Positions 36,605 to 47,573 of a DNA stretch of 64,000 nucleotides are shown piece by piece. Positions within the stretch are counted from its first letter, which is position 1; each line of letters opens with the position of its first letter. The translations under genes were made by a program, and so were the position numbers. This DNA is from Rhizophagus irregularis (taxonomy: Eukaryota > Glomeromycota > Glomeromycetes > Glomerales > Glomeraceae), in contig NC_089430.1 in assembly GCF_026210795.1 (NCBI RefSeq), positions 3,162,001 to 3,226,000 of the forward strand, in the 5' to 3' direction. The notes beneath the pieces were generated by a model that did not search any database, was not told the DNA's origin, and saw only the letters and a list, made by a program, of their open reading frames with translations.

Positions 36605-37854
36605 AAAGTTCTAAATGATCCAGATTGATATCCGGGTTGGAGAGTAACCTGGGATTGGACTGAAAAATTAGTTCATTTTGGTCCAGTTCGGTTTATATTA
36701 AAAGGAGAATCTGGGACCAGACTGAACCGAACCAGTTATTTTAATCCAGTCTAGTCTGGTCCTATAATAAAAAATGTTGCGAAAACGTTTTTTTAATTAT
36801 AATTACTTAGAAAAAATGTTTTGCAAACATTTTTTTATAATAATATATTAAAAAAATGTTATGCAACATTTTTTTGTTAAGTTAATTAAAAAATGGTGCG
36901 CAAACGTTTTTTTTAATTAAATATACCAAGAAAAAACGTTTTACAACGTTTTTTTAATTAAATATATTAAGAAAAAACGTTTTGCAACGTTTTTTTCGTT
37001 AAGTTAATTAAAAAAATATTGCACAAACATTTTTTTAATTAAATATACTAAGAAAAAACGTTTCGCAACATTTTTTCTTTAAATTAATTAAAAAAACATT
37101 GCGCAAACATTTTTTTATAATAATATATTAAAAAAACATTACGCAACGTTTTTTCGTTAAGTTAATTAAAAAAATGTTGCGCAAACGTTTTTTATAATAA
37201 TATATTAAAAAAATGTTACGCAACATTTTTTTGTTAAGTTAATTAAAAAAATGTTGCGCAAATATTTTTTTATAATAATATATTAAAAAAACATTACGCA
37301 ACGTTTTTTCGTTAAGTTAATTAACAAAATGTTGCACAAACGTTTTTTTTAATTAAATATACTAAGAAAAAACATTTCGCAACATTTTTCTTTAAATTAA
37401 TTAAAAAAACGTTGCACAAACATTTTTTTATAATAATATATTAAAAAACATTACGCAACATTTTTTCGTTAAGTTAATTAAAAAAACATTGCGCAAACGT
37501 TTTTTTTAATTAAATATACTAAGAAAAAATGTTTCACAACGTTTTTTCTTTAAATTAATTAAAAAAATGTTGTGCAAACGTTTTTTTTATAATAATATGT
37601 TAAAAAAAACATTATACAACGTTTTTTATTTAATAATTAAATAATCGCAATGGTTTTAATATAAACTATTGCGAAAATATTTATCAGTTCAGTCTGGTCC
37701 CAACCCGTTTAATTCAGTCCAGGTTAGATTTATAATCTGAAACTGGACTGGACCGGACCGAATATTTTGGTCCAGATTGAAGCATCAACTCAGACTGGAC
37801 CAATCCGAATTTCAGTCCAGGTTGTCAGATTAGGACCAACCCGATTAGAGCTTT
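36605..37854. mobile_element. 1.25-kb foldback with tandem AACGTT-hairpin core
   Basis: The ends pair AAAGTTCTAA (left) with TTAGAGCTTT (right). Subterminal arms pair GGTCCAGTYYRGT- and CCAGGTTGG-type words on the two sides. The centre (36766-37640) is an array described separately. Copies of a ~32-bp unit (ACGTAAATAAACTATTGATA...) lie on both outer flanks (about 36525-36600 and 37856-37895), so it inserted in a small tandem repeat. No ORF. Confidence 0.7.
36766..37640. repeat. ~76-bp tandem array of short A-GCGCAA-T palindromes, ~11 units
   Basis: Each unit has AAAAAATGTTGCGCAAACGT TTTTTT, an A/T spacer with ATATACTAAG or AATATATTAA, and AAAAAACGTTTCGCAACGTT TTTT, then GTTAAGTTAATTAA. Every half-unit is itself a palindrome of the type A6-YGTT-GCGC-AAYG-T6. 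Confidence 0.85.
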
Positions 37855-38344
37855 AACGTAAATAAACTATTGATATCAATATTATACAATAATAAAAATA
37901 TCGGTCAAATAAAATCAGCATGATCCTATAGGGCCATATGATAAAATATTTTAAAAAATGTTTTTACAATATTTTTTATTGGGTATTACTACTTGATAAT
38001 TTATCATCATAATAATCCTATTATATGATTTAATAAAATTTTTTGATTGACTAATTTTATGAAAATTTTTATTATTTTTTTTTTTAAAAAAAAAAAATTT
38101 AAAACTTAACCAAATTGACTTTTTTTTATAAGATATAACCATTTTATGATTATAATTTGATAATCCAACTTTTATTATTTTTTTTCAAAAATTTTATATA
38201 AATTTTTTCAATTTTTAAAAAATTCTCATCCCAATATAGTAATAATAAAAAAATTTTTTTTTTAAAACTTAATAAAAATTGATTCAACTGGAATATAAAA
38301 ACTATTTTTATCACTTTATGTTGCTCAATCTAATTTTATTTGAA
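37855..38344. other. A+T-rich spacer
   Basis: Flank of the foldback and poly-T/A runs. No gene (the 63-aa ORF at 37951 is low complexity). Confidence 0.35.
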
Positions 38345-38770
38345 TTTTTTAAATAAAAAAAACAAATAAATGAAATAAGAAAAAGAAAAAAGAAAAAAGA
38401 AGCAAAAGAAGAAGAAATAAAAGAAAAGGAAAAAAAAAATAAAGAAAAATAAAAAACAAAAGTATAAAAAATAAGAAATATAAAGTAAACAAAATAAAAT
38501 AAAAAATGAAATATAAAATAGGATAGTAAATTACAAAATGGAATGGAAAAACAAAATAGAATATAAAGTAAAGAACAAAATGAAGCATAAAGTAAAGAAC
38601 AAAATGAAATGTAAAGTAAAAAATGAAATAAAATATAAAATAAAAAACAAAATGGAATGTGAAGTAAAGGATGTAAAGTAAAAAACAGAAGAATGAAAAA
38701 TAAAAGAAGGAAAAAAGGAAATAAAATAAAAAACAAAATAAGAATAAAGAATAAAAGAAAGAATTAAGAT
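38345..38770. repeat. Long polypurine tract, A/G-rich plus strand
   Basis: About 425 bp almost free of C and poor in T. Loose ~25-bp units of the type AAAATGAAATATAAAGTAAA recur. It gives Phe/Leu-only ORFs on the minus strand, which are artefacts. Confidence 0.8.
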
Positions 38771-39394
38771 TATTAGTATAGTGAAATAAAGAGTAAAAAA
38801 ATAAAAATTAAAACTAATCTCTAAAAAACATCTTTATTTTGTTTTTAAAATCAAAAAAATAATAAAATATTAGTATAAACTCTAGTGAAAAAAATGGCAG
38901 TTAATTTTTCTGATATCATAAATGTAATTTATAGTAAAATGTGAATTTTTTTTTTCTAAAAGAGAAATAGAAAATACATATATTTCATTATTTAAATAAT
39001 ATTTGATATGATCATCTTCCTATATCTTTTTTTTTTTTTTTTAATGATTTATATATACTTTATTGATATGTAGTTTATATACCATACAAACAAATTATCA
39101 TAAGCTATATCCACCCAGTAAAATGCAATTATCAAAATATAGATAAGAATAAATATAAAATAAAAATAATTAGTATTATGTCTATTAACTATAGAATAAA
39201 AATAATTAATATTATGTCTGTTAATTATATTATAGTAATTATTATTATTATTATTATTATTATTTTTATTTTTTCACTTTTTCTCTTCAAATTTGGTAAA
39301 TTTATATAAACCCAAATTAAAATTAATTATACTGTTGCTAAATCAATTATAACATTGTTAACAACCTTTTTTGTTTTTTTATAAGCCCAACTAA
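38771..39394. other. A+T-rich spacer with a TTA microsatellite
   Basis: ATT repeats at about 39235-39265. A short duplication of TATAGAATAAAAATAATTAA occurs around 39165-39225. No gene. Confidence 0.4.
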
Positions 39395-39589
39395 ACTACC
39401 AGTTATACATACCACCCAAATTATTTTGGACTGCCGTAATTATAAGTAAAATCCCAAATTCAATTATGGCATCCCAAATTATTTTGGCACTTTACATAGT
39501 AAATTATATATAAACCGAATGAATTATGGCATCACAAATTATAATTATGGTATCCCAAAATAATTTGGGCAGCATGTATACTACCAGTT
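39395..39589. mobile_element. 175-bp MULE-type MITE with perfect 10-bp TSD
   Basis: ACTACCAGTT occurs at 39395-39404 and 39580-39589. Between them the ends are inverted: left ATACATACCACCCAAATTAT, right the complement of ATACATGCTGCCCAAATTAT. The motif CCCAAATTATTTTGG recurs inside. A TSD of this length points to the Mutator superfamily. Confidence 0.85.
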
Positions 39590-39720
39590 GTTATTAATTA
39601 GTACACATATTTGATCTTGAGCCTTTTTTTCCATTCTGTAACATTTTGATAATATGAGATTTTCATCTTTTAAGTTTTCAGGTTGTATTGAATCCAATTC
39701 AAATGAAGTATCACCAAGCT

Positions 39721-40528
39721 ATACATGAAGTTAAAATTAAAGCCCAAAAGTAGAAATATTTCGACTTGGGAAGGTCAAAAGTCGAAATTAAAGTTAAAAT
39801 GGTTGAAATTACATCATAGTCATGTGATTTTTATAGTTATAATTTAATATAAAATTTTAAACATGAATAACTTCGTTAAATTTTAAAAAATAAAAATAAA
39901 AATAACTTCGTTAAATAAACACTTGATTAACAGATGTCTTTTTATTGTCTGAGCCTTTATCAGTAGCGTAGTTTTACTGTTAGAGTAGTGTAGCCCAGAG
40001 AGTGAGGTCCTTTAAACATGATGTTAGATTTAGTTTACGGGGTTTTTAACCACAGCACTCTTAATTGTATAGTTATTCACTAGTAATAGTTGTTTACTTC
40101 TTTTATATACTTGTCATTGGTTACTCCTTTCTAAAATAAAATAAATAAGAATAACTCTGTTAATATTGATGCTACAGATACAAAATATATCATTAGAATC
40201 CTCTCGATGAGTTGAATCTAACTGCATAAAGATCATAAAAATCGAATCACTGGATGTGAAGTTCGATAACTTTGAATTTTAATATTATTGTTTACTATAA
40301 AATCATATAACTATAATATAACACAGGTCGAAAAGTGAAAAATCAGGCATCAGTCACCAATCAGTCACCAATCAGTCACCAATCAGTTACCGATTGGTGC
40401 CGTATTTTTCACTTTTTGACCTGTGTAATTTTGACCATTTTGACTTTTAGAGAGGCCCAAGTCAAAATCATTTCAACCATTTTGACCATTTTGAAGGTCA
40501 AAATTAACCAATTTCAGTTTCATGTATA
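39721..40528. mobile_element. Family C element, copy 2, with ~270-bp extra insert and nested MITE
   Basis: Matches 10018-10441 from ATACATGAAGT to TTTCATGTATA. The flanks CACCAAGCT and CACTAAGCT are a 9-bp TSD with one mismatch. Two differences from copy 1: an extra segment at about 39870-40145 of unknown origin, flanked by AATAACTTCGTTAA/AATAACTCTGTTAA, and the 104-bp family A MITE at 40322-40425. The ATACAT tip and 9-10-bp TSD are shared with the 39405 element. Confidence 0.75.
40322..40425. mobile_element. MITE family A, copy 3: minimal 104-bp form with TAA TSD
   Basis: Ends CACAGGTCGAAAAGTGAAAA and TTTTTCACTTTTTGACCTGTG with only CAATCAGTCAC-type repeats between; the hairpin core of copies 1 and 2 is absent. 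TAA flanks both sides. The equivalent site in copy 1 of the host element (10339-10341) has a single TAA, which directly confirms insertion and TSD. Confidence 0.95.
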
Positions 40529-41495
40529 CACTAAGCTTTACTATTTGATCTACCTGTGAATTTAATATATTATTCTTCTTTGATTGTTGTTTATTCTATT
40601 TTGATTGCTTAATCTGTTAATGAGGGGATTTGATGAAATAATGATCCATATTTTCAGATTCATTTAATTTGTCTTTTTTTCCAATATTTTTAGCCCTTTT
40701 CCATGCATTAGTAGCATTACATCTAGGCAATCAAATTAGTGAATAATAAAGGAATCCAGAAGTAAGACCAAAAATAAATTGTTTTTTGCCTTTAAAAATC
40801 CAAATATTTGTTTTGATATTTTGGAAAAATTAGTATTAACCTTAGCTTCTAAGGCCAATGAACAAAAATCAATAAATTTGTTGTTATTATGCTGTATTTC
40901 TAGTATCTGGTTTAATTTCTTATTTATGATCTTAGGTGTATTCTCTGTTGAGTTACTCCATTTTTGAATTATGGGAATCACATTGTTTTGTATTCTCCTT
41001 TTAATTATAGACCATAAGTCCTTATTGGCCTTACGTACATTCAATAAAATGATGTCTGTTTTCTTTTTTGTTAGCATTGCACCTTGGACAGACAAACTCT
41101 TTGTATAAATTTGGTTTTCGCTGTATTACAATTGTACCTATAGGAAGAAGTTTAGCAAATAGTTTAATAATAAATATTAAATGCCAATGTTTTTTAATTA
41201 AAATACAATTAAACCCTTTATATCTATGATAAGGTTGCGTGCTGTAAGTATTGATTATTATATTTCGAATTACAATCTAAGCGGGTTGTAATATTATAAA
41301 CATAAATTGTAATTTGGTTATAAATACTATGCTATTGTGGTTAACTAAAAGATGATAATTCTGATTTACAATTATTATAATTACTTGATTTTTAGACTTA
41401 CAACTATTTACGGCAGGCAACACTAATCTATGAATTAAGTTCCAGTTTACATTCCAGTCAATTGGAATTTCATGTTCATTTGATTTTAGTATTGA

Positions 41496-42128
41496 TTATT
41501 CTGCTACCATTCTAGTATTCATTAAAGTTTTGATAAATTTCCTTAAGTTGTATTTAATAGGGATCTGTTTGAAAATTGGAAAAAATTTGACTTTCCTATT
41601 ACTATAGTTAAATCTGTTGTTAAAGTAACATCTGTTGTTACTTGTGTTCTTAGTTAATTTGTCTACCATTTCATTCATAACATCTCTCCTGTGTCCCTTA
41701 ACTTTCACTAATACTAGCTTCATCTTTTTTTCTTGTAAAAGAATATTTATCTTAAGTAAGATTAAAGAATTAGACTGCTTCAGTAGTTTTCTACCTGATT
41801 TGTTATGTTTATTATTAATCATGTAGATGGCGCTTTGACTGTCTGTATATATCTTAATTTTTACATTCATAGGATTTGTGAGTAATGCCAGAAAAATAGC
41901 CACTAATTCTGAATGTGTAGATGAAGACCATAATGATAAATTTGCTTGGGCAGATAAGGCAGGTTTGTCATTGACACAGAACGTCGCACCCATTTTTATA
42001 TACACTAAATTGGGATATTGTTTATCTCTTGATGTAGGGATGCTTGGCCTGAGTGAACCATCTGTGTAATATTCTACCATTGTTCTCTCTGCTAATACAT
42101 TTTTAATATCCATGAGTTTTGATTTCAA
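41496..42128 (-). pseudogene. RNase H domain fragment of the decayed LINE
   Basis: 210 open codons. The acidic catalytic set is visible: YYTDGSLRP (Asp), STHSELVAIFLALL (Glu), IYTDSQSAIYMI (Asp) and KVKGHRRDVMNEMVDKLTK (His...Asp). This is a type-I RNase H as carried C-terminal to RT in I/Tad-type LINEs. Open only because it is the best-preserved piece; no independent start is implied. Confidence 0.8.
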
Positions 42129-43422
42129 GTTATCATCATCTATCCATTTATAAATCCATATGTTCTGAACTAGTGGTAGGCTAATTATGAGACTTGGAGC
42201 TGATGTTAGTAACCTATCTCTGGGTAATAAAATGTTAAGATGATGAGTTGAAGATAATCATTCACCAGGAAAATTCCAACCACGCGAATTAGAGTCTCTA
42301 TCTAAAATTGCCCTCTTACAGCAGAGAGTCAGTATGGTTTGTCCAGTGTTCTGCCATCCAATTGTTCCATTTTCATTGTATCCTGGATGGTAATTCACAG
42401 AAATCCTATGTGTGTGATGATGTATTTTGTTAACTTTGCCAATTAACCATTCATTTGAATTAGCCAAAAACTCTTGAATAAAAATGACTTGTTTGTGGCG
42501 TACATTTGGTATAATATCTAGTAGAAAGGTCTAATGGTTAACTTTCACAAGCTCCAGATTATTCCTTACTGTTAAATTGTCTGTTTTTGATGTGCACAAA
42601 TGGGTCACATCACGATACTATCTAGCTACCCTTCTTTATACCAGGAATAGTGCTAAGCTACAGTATTGTTTCCATATCATTATATATGTATCCCTAATAA
42701 ATAATTGATCAATATAAAATATTGGGTAATGTGAGCTTTGGTTAATCCTATATATATATTTCGTAAGCTGATATTGTTTAAAAAACTTTAATATCAGCTC
42801 TTTTCCTCCTGATACACTTCAAGTTGATCTATCAATTGGGTCTTTCGTCATTGATATGTTAAGAGATTTAGCTATTACCAATGTGTTGAATGAGACATTT
42901 TTCTGGGCTTAAAGTTTTATCCAAGATATTGCGTAAAGATTACAGTCAAAAATTGAATCAACAATGAGTGATTTAAGCTGTGCATCTCTAAATCTAATCT
43001 GTGTAGCTACCACTGTACATGAGTCACTATTTAATCTAATCATTAAATCTGTTATAATATTGATATGATGGATTTTTCATAGGTAATCTATACCTAAACA
43101 CCCTTATGAAATAATAGAGACAAAGGTGTATTTTTGAATAATTTTATCCAGTTTTTAACCAATTTCATTATGGGAGTGAACACTTGATTCCAGTTATGTT
43201 CTGACAATGTCATGATTTGGGCTATATATATCAGTCTAGGAATCAATACTCTATTGATTAGGTAAATACATTGTCCAGCTGGAACAAATTTCCTACGAAC
43301 TGTATCACAAAAGCTTTTGACTGTTTTGGACAAATGTTGTATTCATTATCGTTTACTCAGTTTGTTGGAAAACCATACTTCAAGGTATCTTATTTTATCA
43401 TTTGTGGCTTGAATTATAGAAT

Positions 43423-43954
43423 AGGAATTGCAACGGTCACGGTCATTAACCGGTTATGACCGGTTATAACCAGTTATGACTGTGACTGATATCAGTCAGT
43501 CAAAGGCCTCTGACCAACCGTTTGACTGACCGGTCTGACTGACCGTTTAACTGATTCTGAAAACATTTGTAAAACGTTTTTTAATATGAAATTTAATAAA
43601 AAAATGTTTTGCAAACATTTTTTTAATTATTTTAATAGAAAACGTTGCGAAAATGTTTTTTATTAAGTATTTCATAAAAAAAAAAGGTTTTGTAAACGTT
43701 TTTAATTGATTTAACAAAAAAACGTTGCAAAAATGTAATCTAATAAAAAAAATGTTTCACAACATTTTTAAATAGAAATAAAAATTAAATTTAATAAAAA
43801 GTTTTCGCAAACTTTTTTTTAACCAAAAATATTGCGAAAGTGGTCAGTGGTCAAATCGGTCAAATGGTCAATCAAACAGTCAGTCGGTCGGTCAAAAGTT
43901 CTTGACCGGTTATGATCGACCGATGACCGACTATGACCGACCGTTGCCATCCCT
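43423..43954. mobile_element. 532-bp foldback in the decayed LINE (GGCAACGGTC ends, AACGTT core)
   Basis: Left AGGAATTGCAACGGTCACGG; right, complementary, CCGACCGTTGCCATCCCT. Arms are rich in GGTCA/TGACC words, e.g. ACCGGTTATGACCGG and GACCGGTTATGATCG. The centre repeats AAAAATGTTTTGCAAACATT-type palindromes like those at 36766-37640. It separates the RT catalytic box from the thumb fragment. TSD unclear. Confidence 0.75.
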
Positions 43955-44445
43955 AATCATGAACTAGTCTGATAGTTTGTTCATGCCTTTCCACTAATGG
44001 GTTGATAATTATCAATTCTGACTTTTTAGTGTTGATATCAATATTATTAATCAAATAGAATTAATTTGCTATATCTACTATCTTTTGCATCCTGGATTTT
44101 GATGATTCTAAAAATACCATATCATCCATATATGCATATACCAGAACCTGAAGCCTGTATTATGTTTATGTGGTAGGGTCATTAATATTGTTTGGCCAGG
44201 TAACTTTCATTTCATATTCACTGTCTTTAGATTGTTGTATTCCTACTAGAAGTGGATCATAGAAAATTCGCCATAGCAATGGAGAGAGTGCATTACTCTG
44301 ATCTATTCTGTCATTTCCAATAAACCCATTACTTAACCCATACGCTGTGGATATTTCAAGGGATCTGTGTTTGAAAAGGGCTATTATTCATTCAACAGAA
44401 CGTCAATATGAAACAAGGCTCGATTTAGAACCTCTAATTCAACTG

Positions 44446-45315
44446 GGACGCATTTATTTCACCAAAAATTGTTTCACCGATAATCAACTTACCGACAGTC
44501 ATTTTACTGACAGGGTCGTTTTACCTACAGTTGTTTTACCAACGATCATTTCACCGATAAGATTATTTTACCGACAGAATCATTTCACTGATAACTAAAA
44601 ATATCAGTAAAAAATACAAAAAAAAATAGCATTATAAAACAATTTATTTATTTATTTTATTTTATTTTATGGATACTAGTAACTTCAGTTTGTTCAAACC
44701 AATATGGAGCGGACTCTTACTAGAAAAAAGAAAAAAGAAAAAAACTATTCAGGGCTCCGACCAAGCCTGAATAGATAAGGTTCAGAATAATCTAGTAGTA
44801 GGTTGTGACAACGATTTGTAAAAAACTACTATACATAAAACAATCACATAAATGATCCGTATTTTTCTTTCAATCCTAATGGTTGCCATCTGTAAATACT
44901 GTCAGAAGTGGAGTGGTTCACTCTATTCTAAATTGTTAAAAGGTTTAATGTAATCTACTATAAAAAGTATAAAATGACTCCTATGGATGAAATATAAAAA
45001 ATATTACGTTAATAATGAAATATCTAAAAAAAAAATAAACATGATTAACCATTATTAATCCTTATTGCTAGAACCAGACTCCCCATTTTTTACAATAAAA
45101 AACTATTGAATATTAAATTAATAATTGTGGTTATGTTATCAGTTATTAAATTACGGTAAAAGATTAAAATTCAGTAAAATGATTTTCGGTGATATGATTT
45201 TTGGTGAAATAACCCTGTCAGTGAAATGATTTTATCGGTGAAATAATTTTCAGTGAAATGACTGTCGGTAAGTTGATTGTCGGTGAAATAATTTTTGGTG
45301 AAATATACCGAACTC
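44446..45315. mobile_element. 870-bp foldback with TTTCACCGA arrays and 10-bp TSD
   Basis: AATTCAACTG lies at 44436-44445 and 45316-45325. Both arms (44446-44600, 45170-45315) are built from variants of TTTCACCGA and TTTTACCGACAG: ATTTCACCAAAAATTRTTTC, ACCGAYAATCAACTTACCGA. The right arm is the complement of the left. It splits the LINE reverse transcriptase between AFDSVEL and EVLNRAL. TSD size suggests the Mutator superfamily. No ORF inside. Confidence 0.85.
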
Positions 45316-46788
45316 AATTCAACTGAATCAAATGCCTTCTTCATATCCTGTGTGAGGACCTATAGTTCTTTTTTATTTTCTCTGGCATTCTCAATAAAAT
45401 TATTAACCAGATGTATTAGTTCGTTTGTACGTTTTCTAGGTAAACCGCAACAATTGTATCCCTGTAGTATATTATATTTTTTTAAAACTAAACTCAACCT
45501 GTACGTAATTATCTTTGTGAAGGTTTTCTGAAAGCAGTCCAGTAATGCAATAGGTCGAGTATTTAAAATATTATATTCAAAGTTAGTGGGCTTAGGGATG
45601 GAAAGAATAATCGATGTTTTCCATGCCATAGGTATTAGTCCAGTTTGTAATGTTAGATTCCCGAACTTGACTAAAAAGTGGACTAATTCTTCAGATAATT
45701 ATAGGATGATTTGTAGTTAATACCAGATAACCCTGCAGCTGACTTTTTATTTAAATCTTTAACAGTATTGTTCTATTTTTTCATAGTAATCTTTTCTATT
45801 GTGGCTTCTATTACTTCTTTAAATTAACCTGCAGGTTTGTAAATTTGTTGCCAGAGCGACGTCAAAGAATTCTGAAGTGTATTTCTTTTCCTAAATATGC
45901 TCGCAAAATCATTGTCTACTGCTTTCTTAATCTCTCCTAAATCTGTAACCAGTCTCTTAGTCGAACTTCCTAATTTTTTGTTTACTAACACCTTATCTAT
46001 AACTATATTAGTGTAAGTGTTTTTATCTAATATACTAAACAGCTATGTTGTTTGATCTTTTTGTGTAATTTCAACTCTTTTATTTATTTTATTTTTAATG
46101 GATTTTGTTTCTGTTGCTTTGTATTTTTTATAATCTGCTCTTAGGCGATAATTCACTTTTTTTTTAAGATTGTCAAACCAATTTTCTGAAAACATATTAT
46201 ATATGACTATATTACACTTGTTATAATCATCGGTCGATGTAACATAGTCTTGATTATATTTGGCAATTTTTCTAGTCCATCTGGATTTGGCATCCGCAGT
46301 AGCGGTCATTTGTTAATTGCCATAATAATAATTATGTAATAATTTAAGCAACTCATTTGTATGTTGTTCTGGTCTCATCTTTTTCTTGTTATAATGTCGA
46401 GGGGTGAGGGGAATCCAACTGAATGTTACACAATATGATTTTAGGTTAACGCAACTGTCCATTTAAGGTTACACTGATCACATTTATTATTACAGTCAAC
46501 TCCCTCTATAGTCACTCCCGTTATAGTCACATTCTACTATATAGTCACACCAGTTGAATGTTCAAAACACTTTATTATTAAAATCTATCCTATATAGTCA
46601 CAATCTATCTATAGTCACTATCACACCTATCCTCAAAAATCTTATATTAAAAAGAACCATTTATAATCACAGTTATATAAAGAATATATTAAATAACTTG
46701 GTATCTAATAATCGTACAAAGATGTGTCATAGCTTGTTAGAATCGTCTCACTGAGACGAATCGAATGGTGGTAGTTTTATCCTTTTCC

Positions 46789-47573
46789 TTTGCTAATGTT
46801 TACGGCCAGACCACCCATTGCCTCTTATGAGACTAATCTTGGGTCTGTGTCCTATCATCTTCAATGGGCAACCATTATACCGAGTACTTAATTCCTCAGG
46901 TAACAGCACCACTATAGAAGACATACATCCCCCATCGGGCCATTATAGGCTGATCTGAAGCTAGGTACACGCCGCCTACTCATCCTATACCCATTGCATG
47001 ATACTGATACTCAATTTATTTAACGACCTTTAGAGAGCATCTACTTTCATGGAGGACTTTCGACAGGTAACATCAACCATCTAGTACCCTTCCATACCAC
47101 CATTTTAGGTACTAAGCCTCACTCAAAGGCCACTACAGCCCGCGATTACCTAGCACCGATAGTACAGTTGTTTACCCCAAGTGGTATACTTTGTAGTGAC
47201 CACTCGGACAGGAAGTAGCAGGCTTCTGTCCAGGATCACCCCTTATGGTGGGTATCAACCACCAGGGATCACCAACCAGGACCCAAGAAGTGCGGGAATC
47301 GAACCCCATAACCATGCTACCTGTTCTGCGCACGAACACCTTGGTTGGTCTAAGACCTAACAGAAGGTCAAACTACCACTAAGACATTGCACCCTCAGCT
47401 TTACCATCTAGGACAACCATCTAGCTATTACTGACCCCAAGTGGTATCGTGGAGTGACCACCTGAACAGGAAGTCCCCCAAGGTATAGTAGTGACCTCAA
47501 GGACAGGACTGCGCACATACCAATGGCCTCATAGGGAACGTTAGAAGGACACCATGACCCTTAGTTGAAATGA
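46789..47573 (-). mobile_element. SINE-like noncoding retroelement, copy A, 15-bp TSD
   Basis: GTTTTATCCTTTTCC at 46774-46788 and 47574-47588 is the TSD; copy 1 of the host element has this site once (near 15424). The insert is the reverse complement of 56384-57000, starts internally relative to copy B (5'-truncated), and diverges at its 3' end. More GC-rich than its surroundings and without ORFs. Pol III box-like words lie on the minus strand: a B box GGTTCGATTCC at 47295-47305 and an A-box-like TTAGTGGTAG at 47373-47382. Truncation, TSD and boxes suggest LINE-mobilised SINE behaviour. Confidence 0.75.

Larger units (their letters stand above)
40736..46309 (-). pseudogene. Decayed LINE (APE/RNase H type), minus strand, broken by two foldbacks
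   Basis: Fragments in protein order: linker region (46309-46043); RT fingers with NTRPIALLDCFQKTFTKI (45629-45360), then after TAG at 45360 LTQDMKKAFDSVEL; a 870-bp insertion; VLNRALFHIDVLLNE and DQSNALSPLLWRIFYDPLL (about 44430-44230); VYAYMDDMVFLESS, the RT catalytic box (about 44145-44105); a 532-bp insertion; thumb with LINRVLIPRLIYIAQIM (43333-43094); connecting region (42467-42258); RNase H (42128-41496); C-terminal part (41095-40736). Many stops and frameshifts. No endonuclease domain seen, so it is 5'-truncated or eroded. A+T-rich and clearly older than the LINE at 48218. Confidence 0.8.

Noticed and set aside
38311-38736. 141-aa and 79-aa minus-strand membrane proteins
   Set aside because: Phe/Leu/Ile-only frames produced by the polypurine tract.
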